A DNA stretch of 64,000 nt. Source: Phascolarctos cinereus. Lineage: Eukaryota > Chordata > Mammalia > Diprotodontia > Phascolarctidae. Made by a program: the position numbers and the translations under genes. The stretch is from NCBI RefSeq assembly GCF_002099425.1, contig NW_018344106.1, positions 248,001 through 312,000 on the forward strand, read 5' to 3'. The stretch's first letter is position 1, and every line of letters begins with the position of its first letter. The notes under the pieces are model-generated. The model ran no database searches. It was not told where the DNA came from and was given only the letters and a program-made list of their open reading frames with translations. Shown piece by piece: positions 47,622 to 60,159 of this stretch.

Positions 47622-47663
<42 letters not shown>
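47590..47663. repeat. (CAT)n microsatellite
   Basis: A run of ATC/CAT triplets following the SINE tail. An open frame with a long histidine run here is incidental. Confidence 0.95.
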
Positions 47664-47699
47664 TCCTCATTGACATCTATTTTTCCCCTTCAGAATCTC

Positions 47700-50440
47700 A
47701 CCCTTGAACATGTTCTATCCATTCCTGAACTGACTTCCTTTGTTAAGCTTAAGCCATGGGATGTTTCTCTTAGATCTTTGAAACCTTCCCTCTCCAAGTC
47801 TAGAGCACTAAAGCCTAAGTAACCCTAATTGCTCTAGGATGGATTCCATCCATCATGAACTCTAAGACCTAGCTAGCATCCGTTCCTGCCAAGGTTCTTT
47901 TTACTTCTGTTTCCACTTAGTAACTAGGGTTTAGCAAGAGCCTATTGTGCTACAGTGAGTATGTATGGGTGGGACATTGATTTACCCAACCCTCCCCCCA
48001 AAGTAAATGATAAGATGCTTAATTAATTCATCTCACTTACACCAAGTGTGGAAAAGTCAGTTCTTCAAACTGGAGTGACTGAGGAGGCTGAGAAAATTTG
48101 GCCCTGTCCTAGGGGTCTTCTATAAATTACCAAACTGGGTAGAACCACATCCATTCTGGAGGTTGGAACAAGTGCAGCATTCCAGCCACTCCTGAGGAGG
48201 GAAGTTGGGACTGAACTATGGCAGAGAAGGGAGATATGGAGGAGGGTCATTGGCTCCAGAGGCATCTCAGAGCGGAGGACCCCATTTGGGGAAAATTTTG
48301 AAAAAGATTGGCTCTTTCCCCAACTCGCCCTCCTAGGGCCTCTCCATTTGCAGACACAATCGTAGACTGTTGTCTTATCACTTGAACGTTTCCAGCAAAC
48401 GGAATCTGCCCTCAGCTGCCAAGAGTTCAGAGGTTAACTAGAGATAGACATCAATGTAAAATTGGGCAGAGAGCCCAACATCTGCTTAAGTGTTAAGAAT
48501 TTTCCCAACTTGGGGCTCAAACCTATAATGACTGAACTTACAACTTTTCATCTAAAATAAAGCATGGAATAAGAGGGAACCATATAGACCTCTATGAGCA
48601 GATATAATGCTTTTAGGCTTAAACAGATCTTATTGGAATGGTATGTTATGAGTGAGACAATCTTGACTCACTGAGAGTTTATATTCTGGTGAAGAATCAG
48701 AACATGGAAACAGTTAAGTATTATACAAGGGAAATTGAGGAGTGGGGACAGGAAGATTAGTGGAGGCTTCACAAAGAAAGCAGTACCCGAGCTAAGCCTT
48801 GAAGAAGGAAGAAAAAGCTTCTGAGGACTGTTCTATATCCCCTCTTCCCTTATGTACTGACCCTCTCCCCCTCCACCCTGGGGCCTTGACCATAGTTTGT
48901 CTTCCCACTCACAAAGCTATCCCTCATGCTGGGGATAGACTATCTCTTCAGACCCTTAACCCCCTCATCCTGGGATTAGACTGCCCTCTACCATAGCCAT
49001 AGACTGAGCCTTAGTCCTGGCACATGACACCCCAACTAAGGCTAGAGACAACCCCTGACTCCAACTATACTGCCAATCTCAGCCTACTCATGACCTCAGT
49101 GTCTGTCACTGTCACCAACTGTGGGGCCTTAGGGACAGAGCTGGGACACTGCCTGGGTAGAGGGCTGGGATGGGCTTGGGCAGGAAAGTAACAAGACACT
49201 GGAGAGTGGTCTGTACAGGTGCTGGTCACCCTGAACACAGTGGCAACCTGGAACAAAGAACAGAGCAGGTCAGCTCTTATTAAGAGAAAACTTTCCCAGC
49301 ATCCCTGTTAAAGCCTCATCATGTGAAGTGTCAGTCATTGTTGGTGTACCAGGCTGTTGTCAGAAGGCTCTGCATTCACTGGGCCAGAATTAAAGTAGAG
49401 ACAAAAAATGTTAGCTATACCTTGCTGAGCTTTAGGATCTAGGCATGCCCTCCCCTCCTCAAAATTTCCCCAGGCCATAGGTCCATTGGACAGCTTGTAT
49501 GGTGTTGAGGATGAATGGCCTTCATCCCACCTGAATGTTACTACCATGAAAAGATGCTGGGACACTTCCTTGCCCAACCATGGTCATCCCAGCAACCCCA
49601 CACAGCTCCAAGAGGCTTCTTCTATCCCTCACCCCTTCAGGCTTTTTCACCCATGGGGAGCCCTCTTCCTAGGGTGCAGATAGCAACACCTTCTCACTCT
49701 CCTTACATCCAGAGGGAGTCCCTGGAGAGAATTATGTTCTTGTCTAATGGCCCCTGCCTGCTTTTTCTAACCATACACATTCTGGATGACATCTTTGTCA
49801 TAGAAAGCCAGAAACACCTGAGTTCAAATCCAATCTCTGTGATGTTTTGGCTGTGTGTCCACAGACAAGTCACTTCTCAGTGCCTCAGACAGCTCTCCAT
49901 GACAAGATTTTTCAGAAGAGTTGCCAGTTTGCATCAGTGGAAGCATTTGTACCCTGGGAGTTTTCTATGCTAATGACATCAGAGGACTGAGCAAAACCCA
50001 ATCCCCCAGGCCATTTCCTGGACACAAATCAAGGTGCTCCAGTCTGACCTCCCCTGCCTTTAGTCATGTCTCCACCAGCCTTGGTTCTCTGGAAATTCCC
50101 ATTTTCTAGGGACTGTAGTCTCTGTGATCACCAGCCACTGAGCATGGAAGTGAGTCCTGGATTCAGGAAATAACATGACATTGTTGAATGAATTCACAAA
50201 AAGGGAACCACACTGATCCACTCTCAAAATGAGAGGAAGCCACCAAGAGGCCAAGCCCAAAGAGGAGGCAGGATGGAGATGTATACAAGTGGGCACACAC
50301 ACATACATACACACACCTCCACACATTTTTACTGGCTGTCCTCCACAACTGAGGGATTACTTTCCCTCATCATCTTCACCTCCTAAGGCTTTCTTGGCTT
50401 CCTTCAAATACCAGTGAAAGTCTCCCTTTCTACAAGAAGC
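47700..50440. other. No gene recognised
   Basis: Unique-looking DNA with short frames only. A diverged L2-like piece may lie near 48640-48810 (AGTACCCGAGCTAAGCCTTG). Confidence 0.45.
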
Positions 50441-50449
50441 CTTTCCTGA

Positions 50450-50925
50450 TCATGGATGAACTGGATTTTAGTGAGGTAGAGCTGCACAGAGTTATTGGCC
50501 TCACTCTCTCTTCCAGAGTCAACACAGTCCAGTGGCAAGACAGAAGTCAAGATGGCTGGTGATGGACCAGGATGCAGTGGATGACCTTGATGTGTGACCA
50601 AGCTCTAAGTGCTCCACAGTGCTTGCTTCTGCTACCTTCATGATCATTGGAACAAATTGTTCTTGTCTGCTCATTCTGAGGGGGGAGGTCTTCACATGCT
50701 TGGTCTAGACATCCCCCGAATTCACTGGCAGGTTTGAGACCCCTGAGTTACCCTCAACCTGGTTTAGCCCATCTGCCAAAATGGTTTACCAGGGTGTGGC
50801 CGCTGTGTATGCTACAGCTTGTTAGAGCCACAGAGGAGAGTTGGGTGAAGGTGGACACCAAAGGTGTGTGAACATCCTTAAAAAGTATTTGGCATGCCCT
50901 AACACCAGAGATGCTAGTCCTCTTT
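50450..50925 (+). repeat. Unclassified dispersed repeat B, copy 2
   Basis: Matches 42180-42690 over most of its length with the same word order (see copy 1). It continues past it with AACACCAGAGATGCTAGTCC. Diverged by point changes and small gaps. Confidence 0.75.
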
Positions 50926-52384
50926 GAATACTCATACACCCTGTTACACATATATCACACCAAACATAGATGTTGGATTCATTCCCAGTCTCAGTAGCTC
51001 CACCCTAGAGTCAGATATCAGCCACATCCTCAATTGAGATGTCACCCTGGCCAGGATGCTATTTCAGCTATGGTTTAAGAGCCCCCAAAGAGGTGGCCAC
51101 CCCAGAATTGATGCATAATAATGTATTGTGAGATGGAGATGTGGGAGGGCTTGCCCAGAATGGAGGAAGGATAGAGAAAAGGCCGGTATTGTGACAGGGT
51201 GGCCAAGCCCTTAAAAATGGCAGAAAAGACACAGAGAAGGGCCAAGAAGAGGGTAGGGGAGGAGGGGAAATCCACTTCTAAGAAGCACTCAATAAATAGG
51301 GCAACATCCATGTCATAGCTTACGGACACATGGATGGACTTACTTCCTTTCCATGAACATGCAGTAAGAGGTTTGAGATGTAGATGGTCTACAAAGTGCT
51401 TATTTGTGTAATAACTTCTTGAGGGTCACAGGCAATCTCTCCATTGCCTTGATTCTTGGATTCAAGGTGCTTTACAGCCTTCAGATCACTTGTACTTGGA
51501 TTTTGTACCACAAAAACTTGTGTAAAGCACAAGAACTTCTTTAAAATGGCAAGTATTGAGAAATCAAGGAAATACATAATCTGCCACAATACCTGTGTCC
51601 CTCAGCAAACCATGATGTCTCTTCTCAGCCTCATAGGAACAGAAGGTTGTAACTAGAATCTTGCTCCTTCTTCTTCCTCTGGACACTTCAGAACTTCAGA
51701 GGTGTCAGCCTAAAGTTGAGTGGCTCCCAATAAATTTCCCATCTCCCTTCCCAGTAGAAGGGGAGGGTTATCCCAATCCCTCATGACCAGATAATAGCAT
51801 AGGACTCAAAGTACCATGCAAGGATCTTTGGTGACTGTCTTGAGTACATTCACTGGACAGTATTTCCCCAGTTCATGTGTTTGCATTGTGGAAGGGCAAA
51901 GCCTCATGGTAGGAGCTTTCCTACAAGGAGAGGGCTATGTCTGAGAAAGCTGCCAGAATTCCATGAGAGAAGTGGGGGAGAGAGGACCCTCAGTGTTCAC
52001 AGGCTGAGGCCAGAGAAGGCATGACCAGTAGTGGTGATCTAGTATCTCACAGTCAGTCACTTCACACTTCTCTATTCTACTCTTTTTCAACTTTAGTACC
52101 ATGTGCCTTCTTCTTCTGTCTCTTTCAACCAGCCAACCGAGTCAAGCTGATCTGGTGCCAAAGCCATACCAACCATACCCCAGGACTGGAAGGAGCTGAA
52201 GAAACATCCTCTGGAGACGATTCTCTGCTGATGTCTCTCCATATTTAAAAGGCACTTAGATTTTGCCATTGAGTACAAGGGAACCGGGTGAGAGACCATG
52301 GGTGGCTCAATGTAGTCCTTCCATATATCTGGCAACATAGGACAGAACTCATGTTTTGCTATTGAAGGCAGGGAATTTCCTCAA

Positions 52385-52524
52385 GACAGAATAAGTGGTT
52401 TCACAAATATGTAGAGAACTGAGTCACATCATTCTCCAATTGGTAAGTGGTCAAAGGATATTAACAGGCAGTTTTCAAATAAAGAAATCAAAGCTATTTA
52501 TAGTCATATAAAAAAAATGCTCTA
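52385..52524 (+). mobile_element. L1 LINE, left part of a split copy
   Basis: AATTGGTAAGTGGTCAAAGG and TATTTATAGTCATATAAAAA are L1 ORF2 C-terminal sequence that continues at 53385. Confidence 0.8.
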
Positions 52525-53384
52525 ACTCAGGGCTTCTCGAACTTTTCCCACTCATGACCCCTTCAGAACTTCTTTTTTTTTTCATTTTAAATCAAAAGTT
52601 ATGATTTTATTTTGAATATTAATACACCAGGAAAAAAAGTACTTTTATGTCATGAAACATGCACTTGAAAATGGTAACAATCCTAACATCACTCTGGTTT
52701 GTTCTATTAGGCTTACATGGATGGCTGAGCATCGATTACAGACTTCTTAAAAGCCTGTGTCTTCCAGTGGTTTTCAAGAACACAGCTAGAAGCATCCCAT
52801 GACAGCCTGGCCCATATGAAGCAGACAGAGTCTAAGAAAGAGTAGGACCTCTTGCTAAGGTCCCTCAGCTTTTCATTAGGATTACCCCACTTTTATGTAC
52901 TAGGGAAAGACCAAAGTGATACAAAGAAGTGGGAAAACAATTTATTATAGGCATCAGCCTGCTAGTGAGGACCCACTCCCTAGCCCTAGCCAGCTTAGCC
53001 TGCTATCACATTTAAATAATCAATTTCTTTGAATGATACTTCAGGAGAAGCCCACTACAACGTGGTCCCTAATACCATGGATTTAGATTTACATTTATAA
53101 CTATAGCATGGGAAGACCATCTTCCTATACCTGAGCCTTGGCCCAGTAGGATGATTTTACAAACTACCAACTTTGTTATTGATGCCTCCCCCCCCCCACT
53201 ACAAATATGTTTCCATTGTATCTACTTGGCTTTCTTTGATTGGAGAATACATGGTTTAATTATGCCATCCCATTAATGAACGTGACAGGGAGAAATGAGA
53301 AACAAGAAACCCAGAATTTGTTTTTTTATTCTTCTCCTTCAGCACTTCTTAAACTGTGGGTCACAACCCCATATGGGGTCATGA
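52525..53384. mobile_element. hAT-like DNA transposon material inside L1
   Basis: The left end reads CAGGGCTTCTCGAACTTTTC followed by CCACTCATGACCCC. The right part carries AGCACTTCTTAAACTGTGGG followed by TCACAACCCCATATGGGG. Both words resemble hAT/Charlie-type termini known from marsupials, but here both face the same way instead of inward, so the insert is rearranged or composite. The 860 bp between the L1 halves hold no gene. Confidence 0.5.
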
Positions 53385-54286
53385 TCACTATCAATTATAG
53401 AAATGCAAATTAAAACAACTTTGAGATACCACCTCACAACTATAAAATTGGCTAATGTGACAGAAAAGGAAAATGATAACTGTGGGAGGGGATATGGGAA
53501 AACTGGGACACTAATGCATTATTGGTGGCATTGTGAACTGATGCAACTATTTTAGAGAATGATTTGGAACTATGCCCAAAGGGCTCTAACATTGTACATA
53601 CCCTTTGATACAACAGTATCACTGCTAGGTCTATATTCCAAAAGATAAAAATTGTACAAAATATTTGTACAGAAATACTTATAGCAGTTCTTTTTGTGGT
53701 GGCTAAGAATTGGAAATTGGAGGGATGCCCATCAATTGGAGAATGGCTGAACAAGTTGTGGTATATGATTGTGGTATTCTTATAGCACTATTGTGCTATA
53801 AGAAATGATGGGCAGGATAACTTCAGAAAAACCTGGAAACACTTACACAAACTGGTGCAAAATGAAGTGAGCAGAACCAGGAGAACACTATACACAGTAA
53901 CAGCAATATTGCGTGATGATCAACTGTGAATGACTTAGCTATTTTCAGCAATACAATGATTCAAGATAATCCCAAAGGACTCACAATGAAAAATGCTATC
54001 CACTTCCAAAGAAAGAACTGATACTGTCTGAATACAGACAAAAGCCTACTATATTTATTTTCTTTCTTTTTTGTTTGAGTTTTCTCCCACAAAATAACTA
54101 ATTTGGAAATGTTTTACATGATTGCACATGTATAGCCTATATCAGATTGCTTACCATCTCAGGGAAGAGGGAGGGGAAGAAAGAAAGGAGTTATAGAAAT
54201 TATAACTCAAACTCTAGAAAACCCCAGTGAATATTAAAAGTTGTTTTTACATGTAATTGGGGGAAAATAAATATTATTTTAAAAAA
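53385..54286 (+). mobile_element. L1 LINE ORF2 C-terminus and 3' UTR, right part of split copy
   Basis: TAGAAATGCAAATTAAAACA, GGCATTGTGAACTGATGCAA, GGTGGCTAAGAATTGGAAAT, GAAGTGAGCAGAACCAGGAG, and a 3' UTR with TTACATGTAATTGGGGGAAA and an A-rich tail. The frame is broken. Confidence 0.88.
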
Positions 54287-54766
54287 GATGGAATGGATGG
54301 GAGCAGTACAGCCTAGCTCTCTCACAACTTTTCTAGCAAGGATGAAAAAAAGAGCATCAGGCTAAGTAATGAGTGATAGATGGAAGGAGAAACTGCAGGA
54401 AATGCATTTTTGCAAGCCCAGGTCCATACAGAGCTGAATGTCTGTGAACGCTAGAGAAGAGGCCTAAATAGAAAATCCAAGGCTAAGAGAAGCCTTCCAA
54501 TTTGGGGACCAGGTGCAAACAAAAGACGTCTGGAGACGGCAGCTATATACAGGGCAGGGAGATAAGAGCCTGGATTAGTGTCTAGTCCCAGACACCTGGA
54601 GCCTACATCTACAGTACTCTGTGACCTTGAACAAAATTTCAGGAGCTTGCAAAGGTCAGACAAGGAGAACAACAGTCTGGGTATGCTTTGGATCGGATGA
54701 CCCTATACAGACTACAGCAGCATGGTGCACTGACTAGAGCCTCTCCTGAGGTCCTTGAAAGAATGC

Positions 54767-55060
54767 TACCAAGTGCAGTGGTACACATCAATAATCCCTG
54801 CTACTGGGGGAGGCTGAGGCTATGGATCTCTTGAGCTCAGGAGTTCTGAGCTACAGTAGGGCCAAAGCTGATTGGGTGCCATCACTAAGCTTGGCACCAC
54901 TATGATGAATCCCTAAAAGTGAGAGTGACTATGGGTTACCAGGATGTCTAAGGAGGAGTGAACTGATCCAAATTGGAAAAAGAGCAAATCAAAGCTTTTG
55001 CCTTAATCAACAGTGGGATTAAGCAGAAGAATGACTGTGGTATTTCAAACCTGGGCAGGA
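54767..55060 (+). pseudogene. RN7SL (pseudogene): 7SL (SRP) RNA retropseudogene, full length
   Basis: 7SL RNA is the scaffold of the signal recognition particle. The copy follows the 7SL order end to end. It has a 5' Alu-domain word AAGTGCAGTGGTACAC, then GGGAGGCTGAGGC and GAGCTCAGGAGTTCTGAGCT. The S-domain part follows with CACTAAGCTTGGCACCAC, TCTAAGGAGGAGTGAAC and TCAACAGTGGGATTAAGC. It ends at the AACCTGGGCA-type 3' end. Many substitutions and loss of the GC-rich stems show it is not functional. It is followed by a GA-rich simple repeat that may have grown from the tail. An Alu or B1 SINE is excluded because the whole S domain is present. Confidence 0.88.
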
Positions 55061-55068
55061 GAGAGAGA

Positions 55069-55135
55069 AAGGAAGGAAGGAAGGAAGGAAGGAAGGAAGG
55101 AAGGAAGGAAGGAAGGAAGGAAGGAAGGAAGGAAG
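55069..55135. repeat. (GGAA)n microsatellite
   Basis: About 16 GGAA units directly after the 7SL pseudogene. Confidence 0.97.
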
Positions 55136-55329
55136 ATATTATTTATTACCTAAAATTCTCAAAGATCAGGGCTAAAGAATATCCCACCATTCTGTGCATA
55201 AAGTCTCAGTTAAGGAAGTAAGGCTGGAAAAATGCTATGGATACAGGGATGCCCAAGACAGCAACCCAGAAGACCAGAACATCTACATCATCTACAAGCA
55301 GAGTAAAGAAAATTGCTAATTGGCTACCA

Positions 55330-56225
55330 ACTCTACTGGAATTCCTGGAAGAATTGAAGTAAGAGTTTTAAAAAATTATAGTACAAATGGAATGCAAGTT
55401 TTGAAGGAGAGAGCAAGAAGGATGAGAAACAGCTTAGCATAAGAAGTACAAAACCTCACTCAAGTAACAGCCTCCTTGAATGTTAGATTGGACCAGAAAT
55501 AAATAAGAAATACTAGAACAGATCAAAAGAATGAAAAAGTAGATGAAAATAGAAGGCATCTCCTATCCAAAAAAAATTTAGCTGGCCAAGAAGTCAAGGA
55601 CAGATAATTTAAGAACCATTGGTCTACCTGCAATCTTGACTTTATGGAATCAGAGTGCAAAAGAAAGAAAGGGTAAGGGTACCTACCTATAATCAAGGAC
55701 TTAGTGAGGGAAAGAGAACAGTAGAACAGAAGCAGATTGCATCAAATATAGAAAGTACACTCCTTTCTCACCACCTTCTATTTGTGAAGTGAGGGAAGCA
55801 AAGAGAGAAAAAATATATAGGAGGATAGGATGGAGGGAAATATGCAATGAACAATCATAACTGTAGACATGAATGGGATGGACTCACCCATAAAATAGAG
55901 GAAAGTTGCAGACTGGATTAGAAATCAAAAGCAAACAATATGGAAATGCTCTTGAACAAAAAAGATCCAGAAAGAGTAAAAATAAATGGCTGGAGTAAAA
56001 GATACAATGCAGGTGAACTAAAAAAAGAGTAGCAATTGTTATCTCAGACAAAGCAATAATAAAAAGCAAAATTCATTCAAAGGGATAAACAGGGGAACTA
56101 CAACATGCTTAATATCCCATATATAATGAATTGATATCAACACAATCTATGCACAACTAATGCTATGTCATAGCATCTAAATACTTACAGGAAAAATCAA
56201 TCAATTTACAGGCATAAACAATAAA
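55330..56225 (+). mobile_element. Degraded L1-like LINE, ORF1 and endonuclease region
   Basis: A purine-rich coil-like stretch is followed by AGGACAGATAATTTAAGAAC (RRxNLRI-like) near 55597. Further on, fragments recall L1 ORF2 endonuclease: DMNGMDSPIK near 55868, DPERVKINGWS near 55968 and VAIVISDKA near 56030. There are several frame breaks. The assignment to L1 is by motif recall only. Confidence 0.55.
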
Positions 56226-56914
56226 ATAAGGATAGTTGAGGGCTCATGATCGCTTTTTTTTTTTGCTCCTGATAGATGGCTAGCATGTTCGTATTGTACT
56301 TCCTGAGAAAAGGAATGTACAATTAAGTAATAACATTAGTAACTCATTTATTTGGCACTTCAAATAGCTTTTAAAAGCCCTTTCATCACAACAACCCTCA
56401 TTGGGAGGGAGCACAAATGTTTGTGAGAATTGAGAGGGCATAGCTGCAGGCAGAGATGAGGCTTGCAGATTCTCCAGGTGTGAGGGATCCTCCAACCATG
56501 ACCCCAAGGGAGACTTATGATTGTTCCCTGATCCTAGTATTCTTGGAAGAAGCTGGCTGGTCCGCAGGTGAAAGAATTAGAAAATTTTGGAAACTGAATG
56601 TTGGAAGCTTATTTTGTGTGTGGAGTGTGAGACATGTATGTAGGACTGATGTGATCTGTAAGTGGCAGTGCTTGCTAGTGCGGTCTTTAATGCATATCTC
56701 TGTGTCAATGTGAATGGTTGATTCAGTGGCTCATGAAGAGCCCCTAGTGTGAGAACTTGCAGCTAAATATGGTCAAGGTGCCTCCAGAGTTAGATGACTC
56801 CTACCTATCAGGTGATTGATGGAGTGACTGAGAGTCCTTGGTCGAGAGGTGATCTCTGGAGTGGCAGCATTTGGGACTATGAGGCAATAAGTCCTGAACA
56901 TGACATCCCCCAAA

Positions 56915-57015
56915 CTCTGTGAGCACAAGGACTGCCTTTTGCTTTTGTTTGTATCCTCACTTCTTAGCACAGTGCCTGGCACATAGTAGGTGCTTAATAA
57001 ATGTTTATCCACTGA
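56915..57015 (+). mobile_element. L2 LINE 3' terminus
   Basis: TGTGAGCACAAGGACTGCCT, CAGTGCCTGGCACATAGTAG followed by GTGCTTAATAAATG. Confidence 0.8.
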
Positions 57016-57642
57016 CTGACTAGATATCATTGAAAATTATATTGGCATAATTCTAAGGCTCTAATTCAATCCAATAGGCATTTATTAATCTACTGTATGC
57101 AGGGACCTTTCCTATCATGAGACTGGGATCTCAGCCACTTCCCAGCCCAATGTGCAAGACTCTTCTCTCTCTATCTGGGACATCTTCCCCAGTAACAGGT
57201 TTCACAGCTACATACCCAATGGCAGAGTTATTCCAAACCTAGGCATTTCAACTTGCCCTATTAGACCACCAGGTTGCTAATTAGTGACCACTGATGTTTC
57301 AAGAGTAGTGTCATAACAAGCTGTGTGGCTCTCTTCCCTTTCCTGATGAGGAAACCACTGGCTGTCAGAGCTGCCTTTAGGCAAATGAGTGAGCTTTCCA
57401 GGCCCAGTCTGCTCCATGTGGGGCATGATTTCAGATGAGGCCACTGCTCCTCAGGACCATGCACCTTATCCCCTGGCCCTGGGGGCCCTAGCTTCTCTTC
57501 AACTAACCTATAACCCCAGTCCCAGGCTGGCCACAGACTGCCCTAACCCAAGACCCCTGTGAGAGGGGATCATTGAGGGGAAGAGGAAGTTTATGGAAAG
57601 TGGGGGAGGGTCTACAGGGAGCTGAGGGTCCTTCATGAGGCA

Positions 57643-57837
57643 TTAGGACATCAGAGGCTCCCCATCCACCCTGAATGGGAGGACATTATCCTGGTGATGA
57701 CTTGCTAAGGTTTCATAAGCTCCCCAGAACACAGCAGTCTGAATATCAGGGTCCTCGGATGGGGCTCTGGCCTGACCCTGGCAAAATGTGAGCAGAAATA
57801 AGAGTGTCAGAAGCTGTGACCTGAGCTCCCAGGCCAT
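57643..57837 (-). CDS. Possible small secreted protein or signal-peptide exon (unrecognised)
   Basis: A 64-codon frame whose first 23 residues look like a cleavable signal peptide: MAWELRSQLLTLLFLLTFCQ then GQA. A short hydrophilic part (RAPSEDPDIQTAVFWGAYET and onward) ends at a stop. The only cysteine is in the leader. It lies in repeat-free DNA. Context at the ATG is CTAGATGG (C at -3, G at +4). No family is recognised. It could be a leader exon of a spliced gene or pure chance; a frame this short is expected at random. Confidence 0.15.
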   Translation of the reverse strand: MAWELRSQLLTLLFLLTFCQGQARAPSEDPDIQTAVFWGAYETLASHHQDNVLPFRVDGEPLMS

Positions 57838-58125
57838 CTAGCTTCCCCTTGTCTCCCCCCTCGCCCCCCCACCACTTTGTCCAGGGCAGGTCCTCCCTGC
57901 TACAGAACATGGAGAGTAAGGTAGCCCAATCTGAAAGCAGCTTCTCAGGCAGAATGGTCCCAAGAAGCCCTCAGATAGCTGGACAGCTCTGGCCACAGAA
58001 CCTGAGGGCTCCAGGAGGCTCTGTGTGTGAATCCTTCAGTCTGGTAGTGCCTTCCCCCTTCTTCCCTCTACAGACTCTACAGATACTACCTTATCCTTTT
58101 AGACTAAGAATGATATACATTTCTT

Positions 58126-59036
58126 TTTTTTAATTTCTTCTTCTTATTATTAATTTATTTTGATTTATCAATAATCATTTCCATAAGCTTTTGAGTTTTG
58201 AATTTTTCTCCCCCTCCTCCCCCAAGACAGTGCATAATCTGATATGGGCTCTACATATACATTCCTATTAAGCATATTCTCACATTAGTCATGTTGTAAG
58301 GAAGAATTAGAACCAATAGAAGGAATCACAAGAAAGAGGAAACAAAACAAAACAGAAGGAAAAAAAAGAGCAAATAGAATGCTCCAATCTGCATTCAAAC
58401 TCCATAGTTCTTTCTTTGGATGTGGACAGCATTTTCCATCATGAGACTTTTGGAGATGTCTTAGATCCTTGCATTGCTGAGAAGAGCTAAGTCTATCAAA
58501 ATTAGTCATCGCACAACATGGCTGTTACTGTGTACAGCGTTCTCCTGGTTCTTCTCACTTCACTCGGCATCAGTCCATACAAGTCTTTCCAGGTTTTTCT
58601 GAAGTCTGCCTGCTCATCATTTCTTATAGCACAATAGTATTCCATTTCATTCATATACCACAACTTGTTCAGCCATTCCCCAATTGATGGACATTCCTTC
58701 AATTTCCAATTCTTTGACAGCACAAAAAGAGCTGCTATAAATATTTTTGTACATGTGGGTCCTTTTCCCATTTGTATGATCTCTTTGGGATACAGCCCTA
58801 GAAGTGCTATTGCTGGGTCAGAGGGTATGCACATTTTTGTAGCCCTTTGGGCATAGTTCCAAATTGCTCTCCAAAGTGGTTGAGTCATTTCACAACTCCA
58901 CCAACAATGCATTAGTGTTCCAATTTTCCTCAGAGTTGTTTTGATTTACTTTTCTCTGATCAATAGTGATTTGGAGCATTTTCTCATATGACTATAGATG
59001 GCTTTAATTTCTTCATCTGAGAACTGCCTGTTCAGA
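58126..59036 (-). mobile_element. 5'-truncated L1 with 15-bp target duplication
   Basis: A reverse L1 3' end flanked by TGATATACATTTCTT at 58111-58125 and TGATATACACTTCTT (one mismatch) at 59037-59051. It encodes part of the ORF2 C-terminal domain (HCWWSCEMTQPLWRAIWNYA) in a 136-codon open frame, then the 3' UTR. Confidence 0.93.
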
Positions 59037-59509
59037 TGATATACACTTCTTCACCTTGTCTGTGACCTGGCCAATGTCTCTGATGGGGACATTCTGAAGA
59101 GGAAGAGAGAGAAGAGTGACCAGCTTTCTGATAGTGTTTAACTGGCATCAGTCACACCCCACCTTCCTCCCTGGCAGACCAGTTCTGGTCACCCCCTTCA
59201 TTCACCAGCATTTCCATGAGGAAAGTACATGTACTGGGCACACCCTAATTCCTAATCCAAATTATAGTAAATGGTGATCTTAGAGGCACAAAAGACCCTT
59301 TTATTTGAGTCTTGAGACTGTTCTGCTTTGGATTAAAATGAGATCTGCTCCAGGCTCCCAGAAGGCAGTTCTTATGATTCACTTTGAAGGGAGAAGTTGA
59401 GATTCTGAGAAAGGATGAGGCTTAAAAACAACAAACAAGCCTGTCTCCTCCACTCCAGCCTTGGCAGCTGGAGAATCTGCCATTCATTCTAGCCCAGCCC
59501 TTTAAACAC

Positions 59510-59830
59510 TGCTAGTTTCTGACTAATACCCAGCAGACATGGAATAATATTTCTAAGATGATAGATGCTGCCTTTCTTATCTTTTGATCTTTGGAAGTAG
59601 AAATTTTCAAGGAAAAAGGGCTTTGCAGCAAGATAAATCTCATTGTGTTTACAACGGAGGACTGACCAGAGGAGTTTATGAAGTCTGTAAAGGGTTTGAT
59701 ATATATCTAACTGTTACATAAAGTCAATACTTTGGAAAGAACTAGACGATAAATACTCTACAAGAGGCAATATTTCTATCACAGGGAAGACGATCGCATA
59801 AAGATTAGGGGAGCTATTTCAATATTGCAT
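59510..59830. other. Repeat-free AT-rich block, candidate regulatory DNA
   Basis: No repeat or gene is seen. TF-like words include CTTATCTTTTGATCTTTGG (GATA and TCF-like), AGATAAATCTC, TCTAACTGTTACAT (MYB-like), and the CpG-bearing GAAGACGATCGCATAAAG. Conservation is not tested. Confidence 0.3.
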
Positions 59831-60159
59831 GTCTGTCTGCCATAAGGAGACATGTCTTCTTTCTCAGAATGATGCTGGGGAGGGGAGGCTGAGGCCCACT
59901 CTCCCCATGAAAGACTTGGTTGTCTGCAGCTGCTGGAAACAAACCATTAAAAGTCTCCACAAAAAGCCATCATCCTATCAAGACAAAGCTCACATCACCT
60001 GGAGAGACTCCAGGGTGATTGCAGAGTTTAGGGTCATGTCTATCTGGTCTGGGTGAAGATGGGACCATTTAGTCAAATATCCATTGATTTTTCTAACATC
60101 GTACTCAGTGCCTGGGCATTTGGAAATAACCAAAGAACTGACCGAATTTTGACATCATC

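Noticed and set aside
47556-47822. Frame with a long polyhistidine run
   Set aside because: Direct translation of the (CAT)n microsatellite.
54767-55060. Functional SRP RNA gene
   Set aside because: Too many substitutions; the GC-rich stems are degraded.
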